In this document: positions 1 through 12,039 of the stretch, piece by piece | Layout of the letters: every line of letters begins with the position of its first letter | Numbering within the stretch: the stretch's first letter is position 1 | Source: Haberlea rhodopensis | Taxonomy: Eukaryota; Streptophyta; Magnoliopsida; Lamiales; Gesneriaceae | Reading direction: 5' to 3' | NCBI GenBank assembly: GCA_907163345.1 | Contig: CAJQUN010000506.1 | Location: 62,001 to 126,000, forward strand | DNA length: 64,000 nucleotides | Made by a program: the position numbers and the translations under genes | Notes under the pieces: model-generated | What the model saw: only the letters and a program-made list of their open reading frames with translations | Databases searched by the model: none | What the model was told of the DNA's origin: nothing

Positions 1-2303
1 CTATCCCAATAGATCTTTATGTCAAGCATATGAGATGCTTCTCTCAAATCTTTCATGAAAAAATTAGTAGATAACCATGCTTTAATTGATTACTCCAATA
101 TCATTCATAATGAGTAGGATATCATCTACTTAAAGCATCACAAATCTAAACGCGCTCCCACTAACCTTTTGTACACACATGTTACTTCCAGATTTTTAAC
201 AAAACCAAACATTTTGATAACGTTAACAACCGCTGCTTCGGGACGCCTTCTTAGGACTATAAATAGATCTGGAGTTTGCAAACATTTTGCTCACTCCCAG
301 AAGTTGTGAACACCTTTGGCTGCTACATTTCTACCTCAATGTCATCATTGAGAAATGTTATGTCCAAATCCATCTATTATATCTCATATTCATAATATAA
401 AGATATAACTAATAAAATTCAAACAGACCATAGCATCACAACTGATGAAAAGTTCCTCACAGACAACTCTTTGCCTATGAGAATAACCTCTTCCCATCAG
501 TTAAGCTTTAAAGATCGCAACCTTCCTATATACTCCAAGCTTTCGCTTGTAGATCCATGCGCAGCCAATGGGAACAATTCCCTCAAGATGACCTACTAAG
601 GTCCATACCTTATCAGAGTACATAAAGTCTATTTCAAATCTCATGGCATCTTGCCAATGTCCCGAAACGATGTCCAAATCGTCTCCTTGAAAGTCCTAGG
701 ATCACATCCATGGTCAATATCATTTGACTACTTTCTGGAGTAAATTCAATTTATCAGGAGTTCTTGAAACACTTTTAGATCTCCTTGGTATGTGTAGTTC
801 AAAGGTTATGATTGACTCAATTAATTTCACCGTTTTCACTTTTCTAGTGGTTTGTGGTGTCATTCCTTTCTAACATAAACATTTTCTCTAGAAAGACTGC
901 ATTTGCGAAACAAACACTTTGTCTCCAATTGATAATATAAATTTCCACAAAATAACATAAGATGGATTAATTATCCAACTTATCTCCCACTGGCTGCTTC
1001 ACATAAGCAAAACAATCTCAAATATATATTTGGATTATTTTTTAGTCCATATCATATATGGAGTTTTGGTCACTGTATTGCTATGAATTATGTTCAACAA
1101 ATATGTAACTTTAGAGAGTTACTCAGAGAGAATCACATTCTCTTTAAGATAACTCAACATCCTCTTGCACTAACATTTAGTGCTCAATATACGTCCATAT
1201 GAATCAAATTCAATGGACATTCAACACATGCTAAAGATATATGGGATTTAAGTTATCATTCCTTTTATATTCTTTGAACATAATCATACTAATCGTTCAT
1301 AAGTTCACCAGATTCAATAAAACATGCATTCTTAAAAATACTGCAAATCACATTCGCATATTTAAAAGAATACGATTCTCTATCAAAATAGAAACAATGT
1401 TAATGATTAAATCTAAAACAAATAAATATTGCTCAAACCAGTTCCTAACCAGTTCAAGATTTTATATTAAATAAATGTTTCAAGCAGCCTTTGCAACAAC
1501 TCTTGCTACAATGCTTACCCTCATGTAGATTTCACATTCCTAGGGCTCTCTTCTTCTCAACATCCGCAACTCTTTGCAAAGATGTGAGCAATGGATATCA
1601 TATACCAAAGAAGTAGAACAATAGAAACAATAACTTTAATATAAAACATACCCTTTCTAGAACCTTTCTAATTTAGGTATTCCTTGCAATTTTATACCAG
1701 TGACCAATAATGAAAACATAGTTAATTATCCTTTTTAGTTGCTATTATATACATTTTCATCTTTTGAGTTCGGGAACCATTTCTCTTCCTCTACTTTTTA
1801 TCCTTGAATCCTTCCCACCAATTGTAGAAGATTCAACAAGAAGAACACGTTTCTCCTTTGAATCAAGGATACATGACCAACATTTTGACTATAAGATCAA
1901 ATCTACAGTTAGTTAATGAGGTATTGTCAAATTCAGTTTTTTCAATTTCTCAACAAGAGATATTTTCTTACACCATGCTCATAGACCGAAGCCCCATCTT
2001 GAATGTGAAACAAAAATAGCTCTTTTGAAGTCGCGAGTCTCAGTAATCACTTCTGTTCACCAAACAACTTTTGTAGGTGTTGAAAAATATCAGCAATGTG
2101 AACGAGTTTCTCACATCTGTGTTGAAACTCATTGGTGACATTGATGCTATCATATAGCACCTAGCCGAGAGATCATCGTCCCACCACTTCTCAGGTGTGG
2201 CGATCTCTTCATGAGACGAATCAGGAGACACTTCAACAGGAGGCTCCCACCAAGGGGATAGCAACCTTTTAGAAGCAAGCACTATTTTAAAATTAATAGC
2301 CAA
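1..2303 (-). pseudogene. Decayed Ty1/copia gag-pol remnant (left end cut by window)
   Basis: Read on the minus strand, pieces of a copia polyprotein appear in the expected order. Near 2303-2040 there is a gag start with a K-W-x-D-D-D...ARCYM-I-ASMS pattern typical of UBN2-type gag. Around 1000-840 is the stretch before RT (SVCFANAVFLEKMF). Around 650-500 is the RT start (MYSDKVWTLVDLPEG then PIGCAWIYKRK). At 200-1 are CVYKRLVGA and FFMKDLREASHML, matching the RT segment around the catalytic YVDD, which is here destroyed. Stops and indels occur throughout and the domains are compressed into 2.3 kb, so it is long dead. The family looks close to the intact copia at 39849-48524, because the RT motifs are collinear. 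The remaining RT/RNase H and the 3' LTR lie left of the window. Confidence 0.85.
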
Positions 2304-4060
2304 TCAGAATAATTCGGTGGTTAATTTGTTTATATCGAGACTTGATGTAATCGAATTCACGACAATCACAATACTGAGAATAAACAGAAAATATAAGCAA
2401 ACCGTTTGATTATTAATTAATTCAAAAACTATGGACTTTAGTTATTGAATGCTCCCACTAAATTTTTCGAATTCATCACCCTCATGACAAATGAACGAAA
2501 AATCATATTTTCTTAGTGGGCTTGGAGTCCAACTAGCTCATGAAAACCCCGGACGTGGGCCCACCAGCTTCATGATACTAAAGGTATATCACAATTGCAT
2601 CATATGCAAACCCCCAAGATATTTGTCTTGCGATTGACATAACCCTACGTGGGCAGAACAATTATGTCTTCACACATCAAACTAACCCATCCCACGTATG
2701 GTAATTCACGCCCAAAAGACCCCACGTGGGTGAGCAATCTAAAAGGTTAACATAACCACACCCTTAATTAAGTGACAGTTAAACACACAACTTTCCCATG
2801 CCAGATGCCTCCCACGTGGGTGAGTAAGGCAATATGACACAAGTAGTGTCTCATGGCTTAACTGTTGATGGAAGACAGGAAGCGACAAACCCTTTTGAGC
2901 TCCCCTTATCAGTTTGATATTCAAAATTTTGAATCGTATTCAAAAGAGGATTTAACTTTATTTTAAAATCTCATCAAGTGCTCGTTTTGTTTTCCAGATT
3001 CATGCAACTATGTTTTATTCACGCATCATCATATGTACTAATAAAAACATACAAACAAATATTTATCATACATCATATGCATAATAAAAATAAATATGGA
3101 CGATTAGACCTTTTCTTAATTGATCCACGTGAGCCATACGTGGATACAAGTGTATCTAAGGTGATGCAGGTATGCAACTCTATTACATTTTTGCTTCCAT
3201 TATACATATCTTGACTCTTGGTGCTCCATCTTCAATCTCGATCTCCCACTAATTCTAATAATTTACATTTAAATCATGCAAACAAGAGACTATGGATACA
3301 TTTCGGGGTGGGATATATCAGAAAATAAAGGGAGCAGGCTCGCAGGCCCGATAAACAAAAATCATAATTAAAATGAAATAATAAGAACCTAAACATTCAC
3401 CTAAAAACATTGGTCAAGGCCCGTAATAATCCATCATGCAATCACATCATATGTAATTAAACATTAAACTAAACAGTTACATCATATGTAATTGTACTAA
3501 TTACATCACATGTAATTAGAATACAATAATTAATTTATTCTATCATTTCCCACTAATCGCATCATTATTTGAAAATAAAATTAACAAATTAAATAAAACC
3601 ATTTTATTCAATTTCTAATTAATTAAATTTCAATAATTGGTAAAATCTCTATGTTATCTATAATCATCATATTAATCAAAAATTAAAATTAATAAATTAA
3701 ATGAAATTCTTTCATTTAATTTTCAATTAATTCAATTTTCAATTATTTGGTAAAATCACTATTTACCTATAAATCATAATATCAGTCCAAAATAAAATTA
3801 ACAAACTAAATGAAACATTTTTATTTAATTTATAATTAATTAAGTTTTCAACTAATTGGTAAAATCTCTATTTTACCTTTAACAAATTAAAAATCATATT
3901 TTATTAATTAAGTATTATGATTTTTATTTCACAAAATAATATCCGGTCAAAACATCTAAAATGACTGAAATACTTTATGGACTCCAAACCGATTTAGATC
4001 CAAAAATAAAAATGCAATTTCAACCCCAAAAAATATCCTTATTTTTCGAATTTAACAAAT
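2304..4060 (-). other. Leader/LTR region of the decayed copia, no gene
   Basis: This AT-rich stretch lies upstream of the minus-strand gag start and holds no credible ORF. Near 2570-2590 a degenerate complement of the initiator-Met primer site (TTCATGATACTA on +) is visible, as expected for a copia leader. Beyond it the sequence is unique, except for the imperfect tandem repeat annotated separately. I infer leader plus 5' LTR. I cannot fix the LTR ends. Confidence 0.5.
3575..3885. repeat. Three imperfect ~100-bp AT-rich tandem copies
   Basis: Three successive blocks (about 3575-3680, 3681-3790, 3791-3885) each run AAATTAAYAAAYTAAATRAAA, then a T-rich complement, then TTGGTAAAATCWCTAT and a TTACCTWTAA-like end. 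The first part of each block is self-complementary (AATTAAAT...ATTTAATT), so each could fold into a hairpin. The blocks lie in the copia leader/LTR remnant. Confidence 0.65.
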
Positions 4061-4779
4061 TTTTTTTTTGAGAAAATTACACATAGTACTACTTATCAAA
4101 ATATGTTTCAACTAAATCACCCAAAAAAATCTTCTTTCAACTAAATACATCTTTTAAAAAATATCTTTCACAAGTCTATTTATGAAACCATAATCTAATT
4201 AATCCATTTTTATGACTTAAACACCCCTAATCTAATTAATCTATTTTCTCAATGGCAGATTGTTCGATTGGTTGAATTGCTTTAAAATTTCAGAACGAAT
4301 ATCGAATTTTGTTCTTCACAAATTGAATCTCGTTGTCGTTCTCATCCTCGTCTTCAATCAATTTCTCTATTTTTTCCGATCTATTGCTTTGAATTGATTT
4401 CGTCTTCTTCGTTGCGAGCTGTTTCTGAATTGACGTATGATCGCACCATAGCATTCACCTTCAATTGTTAATTTTTTTTGCTTCATGACGCATCGTCGCT
4501 TGCAATTGTGCCAAATTTTTCTGCGATCTTGTGAAGTTTTGCTGCGTGAATTCTAATATTAAATCTGCAAAAAAAATATCATTTTTCTTCTTGAATATGG
4601 CGACTGCAAAGGACAACTATTCGTTTGCAATTGAATTGTACTCGTTCATTATGCTCTGGAGGTGTTCGATTACAATCACGTGAGTAGCTGGTGTGATTGT
4701 GTACATCTTCAGTGTATGAATAAAAATTAATCATGCTGTGTATGAAAAATTAATCATGCGATGCATGTAAAAATGTATT

Positions 4780-4975
4780 CATGTGGTGCATGTAAATTAC
4801 ATGCGCCCTAGTTTATTGGTGCATGTAATTACATTAGGGCGCATGTAATTACATGCACCGTTAGTCTACCGGTGCATGCAATTTACATGCACCGCTAGTC
4901 TACCGGTGCATGTAATTTACATGCACCGGTAGACTAGCGGTGCGTGTAAATTACATGCATCGGTAGACTCAACAT
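4780..4975. repeat. Palindrome cluster 1 (GGTGCATGTAAAT dyads)
   Basis: A run of 22-24-bp near-perfect dyads, each built from GGTGCATGTAAAT or GGTGCATGTAATT followed by its complement, separated by ~10-12-bp linkers of the TAGTCTACC/GGTAGACTA type that are themselves inverted. The first members are variants ending GCGCCC. Each dyad could form a cruciform or hairpin. Confidence 0.85.
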
Positions 4976-5302
4976 TTGCATTGGTTCTCAAATTACATAA
5001 TAAATAAGTATCATATAGTAAGTGTTAAAGACGGTCACAAATAACACTTAAATTTAATACATGTTTGTGTAATATATTATCATTTGAAAAATAATAGAAT
5101 TTTGTTATGAGATTATGCAATAATTTATCATATAGTATATACTCATCCATAATAAAATTTAATTTCTAAAGTAATATATTTTATCTTTAATTTGTTATAA
5201 TCAATTGTAAAAATTATAGAATGAAAAATTAATTCACATTTTTTTTATTTGATCATTGTTATTTAGTAATTAGATAAAAAAAATCGTATATTAGTGCATC
5301 TC

Positions 5303-5425
5303 CGCCTATCGGTGCATGTAAATTACATGCATTGATAGATTTTAGCAAGTCGGTGCATGTGAATTACATGCACCGCTAAGTCCATTTTGGTGCATGTAAA
5401 TTACATGTACCTATAGACTTATATC
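5303..5425. repeat. Palindrome cluster 2 (same dyad family)
   Basis: Three dyads of the same family: a half-site GGTGCATGTRAAT followed by its complement ATTACATGCAYY. They are joined by linkers related to ATAGACTT/TAAGTCC. One arm carries the mutated complement TACATGTACC. Confidence 0.8.
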
Positions 5426-5573
5426 ATATTTAACAAAAACATAGCCTTTTTATATATAATTTTGAATATATAACATTTTTCCTCATTAATTTTTTTAATT
5501 TAATAGCAAACTGAAATAGAAGGATTGAGATGTGAAATAACAAACTGAATAAGAAAGCAAAACCTAAGTCTAA

Positions 5574-5745
5574 AGATGCATGTAAGTTACATGCACCAAT
5601 GAATATATCGGTGCATGTGAATTGCATGCATCGATAGACTCATGAACTGCCGGTGCATGTAAATTACATGCACCGCTGAGTCTATCGGTGCATGTAAACC
5701 GATAGACTCATGAACTGCCGGTGCATGTAAATTACATGCACCAAT
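5574..5745. repeat. Palindrome cluster 3 (same dyad family)
   Basis: Four or five dyads of the same family. A block of about 50 bp (linker ATAGACTCATGAACTGCC plus a dyad) occurs twice, at about 5632-5672 and 5701-5741, which shows local duplication of dyad plus linker. Confidence 0.8.
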
Positions 5746-6663
5746 GGTTTCAATATCATTACATTCTCAAAATTTTCATTCAAACAATTGATCGAACATC
5801 TCAAATACATTATATTTTTTAGTTTTACATTAAAAATCTACAAACAATCATTACAATAAAATTGAAATTCATAATAAATATAAATTTTTCATCAAACAAT
5901 TGATCGAACAATTCAAATATATTATACTTTTACGTTTCACATTAAAAATCTACGTACAGACATTACAAAAAAATTGAAATTCATAAGAAATATAAAATAA
6001 AATCAACACAATCGGTAAATAGATGATAAACAGAAGTGCGATGATTTTGTCTTCTTGCACAACCTTTTTGCGTTTGACCAGTGCGCGCAGCTCCGACGCA
6101 ATGAGAGGAGCGACAACTTCCAACGACGGCGTTGGTGGTTGGGACATGTGGCTGATATGAGGGTTGGAGACTAGGGTTTTGATGTTGAAGGAGGTGATCC
6201 AAGGAAGGCAGAAGACTATTTTGGTCATTTTGACCAAAATTGGACCTAGTTGAAAGAATTTTTTTGGGGGTGACTGGGCCGAAAAATCTTTTATCAAGTA
6301 GTACCGGCCCGAAATTTCCCTTTGTTTTTTGGGAAAAAATCAGGCCGGTTCATTATGATTGAAATTTGTTGAAGCTAGTCTAAGAAAAAAACATTAAACT
6401 ATTTAGGTCCACTTTGAGCCAAAAATACATATATACCCTTACTACTGTTAAACCAAAGGCGGCAAACCCTTCTCTTCCGATTTGCAACGTCCGGTACATT
6501 ACATTCACTCTGACACAATTCTAATTCTCTCACTTCATTTTACATCGATTTTGAATTCGTTTCTAAAACTTTTCGATTTTAATACCAAAGTCTCTTCCAT
6601 CCAACGCAATCCAACTATACTTCCTTTAAGATTCCAAAATCGTAATCTGTAAGACGATAAGAC

Positions 6664-9600
6664 ATGGCTCCAAACTCGCTCAAAAATTTGCAGAAAATGG
6701 CTGAGAAGAGGAAGACGAATCGACGCACGCGTGTAACAAAACATGGTATGTATAACGTTTTTCGAATTCTTGTAATTTTCTACTGAGTTCTGTAAACATG
6801 TTATGTATATTCTTGAAATATTCAGGTTTGCAATGAGATTTCTGTATTGATTCGGATTTTTCCCCCAACTAGGGCTTGTAATGATGAACTAAATTGTTAT
6901 TGTGTGAAATGTTTAATTTAATGTCACTCGTATTTGTTTCATTACAGCACCAATTGAATCCTCGCCAACAGAGGAAGAAATTAGCAAAATATCGCATAAG
7001 ACATCATTATACAGATCTAACCTGCAAACAGTAGTGATTGATCTGAAAAAAATTGAACTCAGAGATGAACATTTACAAGTGTTGCAGCGTACGCCCTTTT
7101 GGCATATGGTTAATGCTATTCAAGCCAACAGGGTGGAATTGAAACATTGCAAGAAACGGGATGTGGCAATCAAGAAAATAATAGATTGTTTCCACAAGGA
7201 ATCTAAAGGATTCCATCTTGGGGAGCATAGAATGACCATTACTACGAGTGATGTTCGAGTAATTTTTGGAATAAGAGATGGCAACAAGGACATTGACACG
7301 CATATGGTAGACAACCCATGTACAACATTCCTAACTAGATGCTTCCCCGAGAAAGAGAAATTACGGGATTACAGAATGAGCAAGAGCTTAATTTACAAGA
7401 AATTGATTTCTAAGGTGGGAAGCGAGGATATTACAGATGTCAATGATGTTGCTCGTTTGGTTGTTTGTACATACTTGCAACGTTGTTCATTGCTACAAAA
7501 TCTTCAAACCTGAACTGGGGTTATGCTGCACTTGTGGATGATATGGAGAGAATATGCACCCTCAATTGGTCGGAACACATTTTAAACAATTTATTGAGCA
7601 GCCTGATAGAATCCAACAATGAAAAACATTCTGGTTGTGTTCCGTTGATACCGGTACGTTGCGTACAAATTGTTTTTTTGCAATTAATATCCCTGGTTTG
7701 TTAATAACATTGACTAACATTTTTTTTATAGTATTGTCTATGCGAGAAAACGAAGATAATTGATCCAGTGGATGCGAATCTGTTCCCCAGATTCATGAAA
7801 TGGAATCTTGTAGATTTGTACAAAAATTGAATTGAAGGATCTAAACCGTGAAATTGTAAGTGGTGCATTAAATCATAATGGGGAATTTAAATCATAACTG
7901 TTACATGTAATTATGTAATTGTAGTTGGTGCATCTAAATTATATAACTGGTGCATGTAAATTATATAACTGGTGCATGTAAATTATATAACTGGTGCATG
8001 TAAATGATAACTGGTGCAAAATCATAACTGGTTCATGTAAATCATTACTGGTGCATGTAAATCATAACTGATGCATGTAAATGATAATTGGTGCATGTAA
8101 ATGATAACTGGTGCATGTAAATCATTACTGGTGCATGTAAATCATAACTGGTTCAAAATCATAACTGGTGCATGTAAATCATAACTGGTGCATGTAAATC
8201 ATAACTGGTGCATGTAAATTATAACTGGTGCAAAATCATAACTGGTTCATGTAAATCATTACTGGTGCATGTAAATCATTACTGGTGCATGTAAATCATA
8301 AATGTCAATCATAACTGGTGCATTAAAATCATAACTGGTGCATTAAAATCATAACTGGTGCATGTAAATCATAATTGGTGCATTTAAATCATAACTGGTG
8401 TATGTAAATCATAACTGGTGCATGTAATGATAACTGGTGCATGTAAATCATAATTGGTGCATTTAAATCATAACTGGTGTATGTAAATCATAACTTGTGC
8501 ATGTAATGATAACTGGTGCATGTAAATTATAACTGGTGCATGTAAATGATAACTGGTGCATGTAATTCATAAATGGTGCATGTAAATGATAAATGGTGCC
8601 TGTAAGTGATAACTGGTTCAAATTCATAACTGGTGCATGTAAATCATAACTGGTGCATGTAAGTGATAACTGGTGCATGTAAATCATAACTGGTGCATGT
8701 AAATCATCACTGGTGCATGTAAATCATAATTGGTGCAAAATCATAACTGGTGCATGTAAATCATAACTGGTGCATGTAAATCATAACTTATGCATGTAAA
8801 TGATAACTGGTGCATGTAAATCATAACTGGTGCATGTAATTATAATTGGTGCATTAAAATCATAACTGGTGCATGTAATTCATAAGTGGTGCATTTAAAT
8901 CATAACTGGTGCATGTAAATCATAACTGGTGCATGTAAATCATAACTGGTGCATGTAAATGATAACTGGTGCAAAATCATAACTGGTTCATGTAAATCAT
9001 TACTGGTGCATGTAAATCATATATCTATGCATGTAAATCATAACTGGTGCATGTAAATCATAACTGGTGCATTAAAATCATAACTGGTGCATGTAAATCA
9101 TAATTGGTGCATTTAAATCATAACTGGTGTATGTAAATCATTACCGGTGCATGTAATGATAACTGGTGCATGTAAATTATAACTGGTGCATGTAAATGAT
9201 AACTGGTGCATGTAATTCATAAATGGTGCATGTAAATGATAACTGGTGCCTGTAAGTGATAACTGGTTCAAATTCATAACTGGTGCATGTAAATCATAAC
9301 TGGTGCATGTAAGTGATAACTGGTGCATGTAAATGTTAACTTGTGCATGTAAATCATCACTGGTGCATGTAAATCATAATTGGTGCAAAATAATAACTGG
9401 TGCATGTAAATCATAACTGGTGCATGTAAATCATAACTGATGCATGTAAATGATAACTGGTGCATGTAAATCATAACTGGTGCATGTAATTATAACTGGT
9501 GCATTAAAATCATAACTGGTGCATGTAATTCATAATTGGTGCATTTAAATCATAACTGGTGCATGTAAATCATAACTGGTGCATGTAAATCATAACTGGT

Positions 9601-12011
9601 GCATGTAAATCATAACTGGTTCAAAATCATAACTTGTGCATGTAAATCATAACTGGTGCATACAATTATAAATGGTGCATACAATTATAACTGGTGCATC
9701 ATAATCATAACTGGTGCATGAAAGATAACTGTTGCATGATATATAGCTTGTGCATGAAATTTATAATTGGTGCTTGAAATATAACTGGTGCACCAGATAT
9801 TGGAAAGCTTTTTACAACTGACAACTGAGGAAGCTGAACTCCTGCAACAAGATATTGAAAATAAAGAACCATCTGTTGCAGAACGACAAGAACATCGAGC
9901 TGTAAGTCTTAATGAAGAACCCGAATTTGACTTAAGAGAATATGAAGAAGAAGAAGTTGCATATTTCCCTGATGCAACAATTGCTGAGGTACTGCTTGAT
10001 CTTTCTGAACATTCACGTGGCGAAAATTTATATGATGATGTTGACATGTCCAATGAGGATATGTTGGTTGAAGTGTTTGTTCATAACGAGATCAAGACGC
10101 AACTCTTTAATGTTGCTGACAAAAGTTATGGTGAGGAATCTTTGTTTGCTACTGATGGAGAAGGAGATGAATTTCATGAAGATGTGAATATGGCAAGTGA
10201 AGAACCATTGGATTCAACTCAAAATCCAGATTTTATTCAATCCGCGGAATTGGCCACCCAACTCCAAGAAACAAAGCAGGAACTTATGAGAAGGGAAAAT
10301 GAGTTAAAAGAGTTGAAGGTGAAATTTGACTCATTTGTTTTTGAGCACGATGTCCAGTGGCTCAACAATGCAGAATTAAGAACACAACTGGAAGAAGCAA
10401 GAACAATGATCATGCTGAAAGAAGAAGACCTGAAAGAATTGCATGCCAGAAATAACGAAGTTCTGAAACAAAAGGAGGAACTCGACAACATCGTTGCACA
10501 GCTACATGCTCGAATCGAAAGTTTAAAAAAGGATAAGGAAGCAGTTGACAACGACTTGAGCAGCACAAAAACAGCTGCAATGATGTTGAGCGAGGAAAAT
10601 GTAGAACTCGTGAAATTAAACGAGGCACAGACATCAATGGTGAAAAGAATTAAGAACAGATTGGACCGAATGGCCAAAGATCGTGACCATACATGCCCCT
10701 CCTTGAAAAGGGCTAGGAGGTCAACACAAAAAAGCTCTACTGTAAAAGAAAAAGATCAACCCAAAAATGCCAGTAAAGATAAAATAGCATTGCAAGATGA
10801 TGATAATTTTGAGGTTGCAACACGCGTTAAAGACAATAAGGATGACGAGCCTTTCAAGTTCAAACCACGAAATGTCATCTTCAAACGGTTGACCAAAGAA
10901 GAAAAAGATTGGTTACTGAAATTCAACAAGGATCATGGACAATGGTATGACTTGTTTTATTCTTTCAAAAAGTAAATTAATTCAACTAGATGAAACCAAT
11001 AAATGTTGCAATTTATCATTGTGTGCAGGGGAGTGATTTGGCGAGACAATATGGCAGCAAAACAAATACCTGTTAAATATATTGGAGCCATACTTAACGG
11101 ACTTTCAATTCCTAACGATGTAAACGGTTTATCAAAAGAGTTGTTCACTTGTCTATTTTCTTGATATTCAATTAACTCATTGCAAAATGTCTGATCACAC
11201 CTTTCAGATTGTTGACTGCTGGAGCATCCTTATTGATAGGCAGCTTGAGAAATTAGGGCAAAGGAAGACTTACTACGTTTTTGATTGCTTGTCTTGGGTA
11301 ATAAAACACAAGTTATTAATTTTAATTTCTTATAAAAATCATGTTTATTAAATTTCTACGTGCTGCTTGACAGCATTACGTTGCAAGGAGATCACGAGAG
11401 ATATATTGCGAAGAGGCAGCAAAACACCAAATAAATGGAAAGATTGCCCAAGCCATGGAATATAGATTCCTTATTTTTCCTATAAACACATGTGGCCGTG
11501 AGGATCCATCGGTGACTACTGGCTACCATTGGACATTGCTCGTATTTGACTTGCAAGAATCGAAGTGGACACACTACAACTCAGTAAGGCCACGCAGGGA
11601 AGATGAAACTGATCACTACTTCGAGTAGGCCAAAATACTGGTAATTTACGTTACATTTTAAGAGTTATTTTCTAAATTATTATAAGTATGCTGACAAAAG
11701 AATTTGAACTCGTACCCAATTTACAGAAAGAATATGTCGAAGAAGCTATGCATAGAGTGATTGAGGATGACCCTATATCAAAGGGTATACAATATACTCC
11801 TAGTGAAAAAATATTTCAAATTGAGTCATATATAGAAGCTGCACAACAGAAATCTGGGTCCGTCGACTGTGGTGTCTTCGTTTGCATGAACATGGAAAAG
11901 ATTATGAGAGGACAGCCGGTGCCAAAGCATTGTAGTGTGGACTACAATACAGATTACAGGGTAAAGATGGCGAAGATGATTATTCATGATTCAAATTTGT
12001 TACAAAAATGA
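6664..12011 (+). pseudogene. Ulp1-family (C48) protease gene of the MULE, 8 exons, broken
   Basis: Exons read as 6664-6745, 6948-7653, 7732-7855, 9797-10971, 11029-11119, 11208-11297, 11374-11640 and 11687-12011. All but the last junction keep phase across GT/AG introns. Exons 2-3 encode the N-terminal region usual in MULE Ulp1 proteins. Exon 4 encodes ~390 residues, acidic then coiled-coil (heptad-rich, about 10240-10680) then basic. Exons 5-8 form the peptidase: catalytic His in GYHWTLLVFD (exon 7) and Cys in SVDCGVFVC (exon 8). The usual acidic residue after the His motif appears as Asn (HYNS). Ulp1 enzymes cleave SUMO-like modifiers, but activity is unproven in MULE versions. Lesions: an indel near 7480, an indel near 7835, an in-frame TAG at 11626-11628, and a one-base phase mismatch at the exon 7/8 junction. 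The 1.94-kb intron 3 is almost entirely minisatellite. Confidence 0.8.
7861..9796 (+). repeat. Minisatellite array A, fills intron 3 of the Ulp1 gene
   Basis: A tandem array of a ~20-bp unit, consensus GGTGCATGTAAATCATAACT, with variants (AATTATAACT, AATGATAACT, short GGTGCAAAATCATAACT). It starts at the splice donor (GTAAGT running into GGTGCATTAAATC) and ends at the acceptor (GGTGCACCAG, exon from 9797). The block around 8340-8990 recurs around 8990-9640 with an offset of about 650 bp in its core, including rare variants such as GGTGTATGTAAATCAT and GGTGCCTGTAAGTG. That is a higher-order duplication. Confidence 0.95.
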
Positions 12012-12039
12012 TAAACAGAATCTTTAGCCTGTGTAAAAT

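Larger units (their letters stand above)
4070..6320. mobile_element. Small non-autonomous Mutator-like element
   Basis: The left end (GAGAAAATTAC...GTACTACTTATCAAAA...TCACCC..AAAAAAAT.CTTTCAACTA, from 4070) matches the reverse complement of the right end (GGGAAATTTCGGGCCGGTACTACTTGATAAAA...TCACCCCCAAAAAAATTCTTTCAACTA, ending at 6320). This gives long, diverged terminal inverted repeats of about 80-100 bp. Flanks are TTTTTTTTT (4061-4069) and TTTGTTTTT (6321-6329), an 8/9 match of the 9-bp duplication expected for MULEs, although low-complexity. No transposase is present. The interior is AT-rich and dominated by palindromic repeats. I could not identify a captured gene. Confidence 0.65.

Noticed and set aside
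5950..6297. 115-codon minus-strand ORF in the small MULE
   Set aside because: Its first part is terminal inverted repeat, and I see no domain or splice context.
8463..9474. ORFs of 66-74 codons with MHQLSLTCTSYDLHAP-type repeats on the minus strand
   Set aside because: They are translations of the 20-bp minisatellite, which has few stops in that frame; there are no independent signs of coding.
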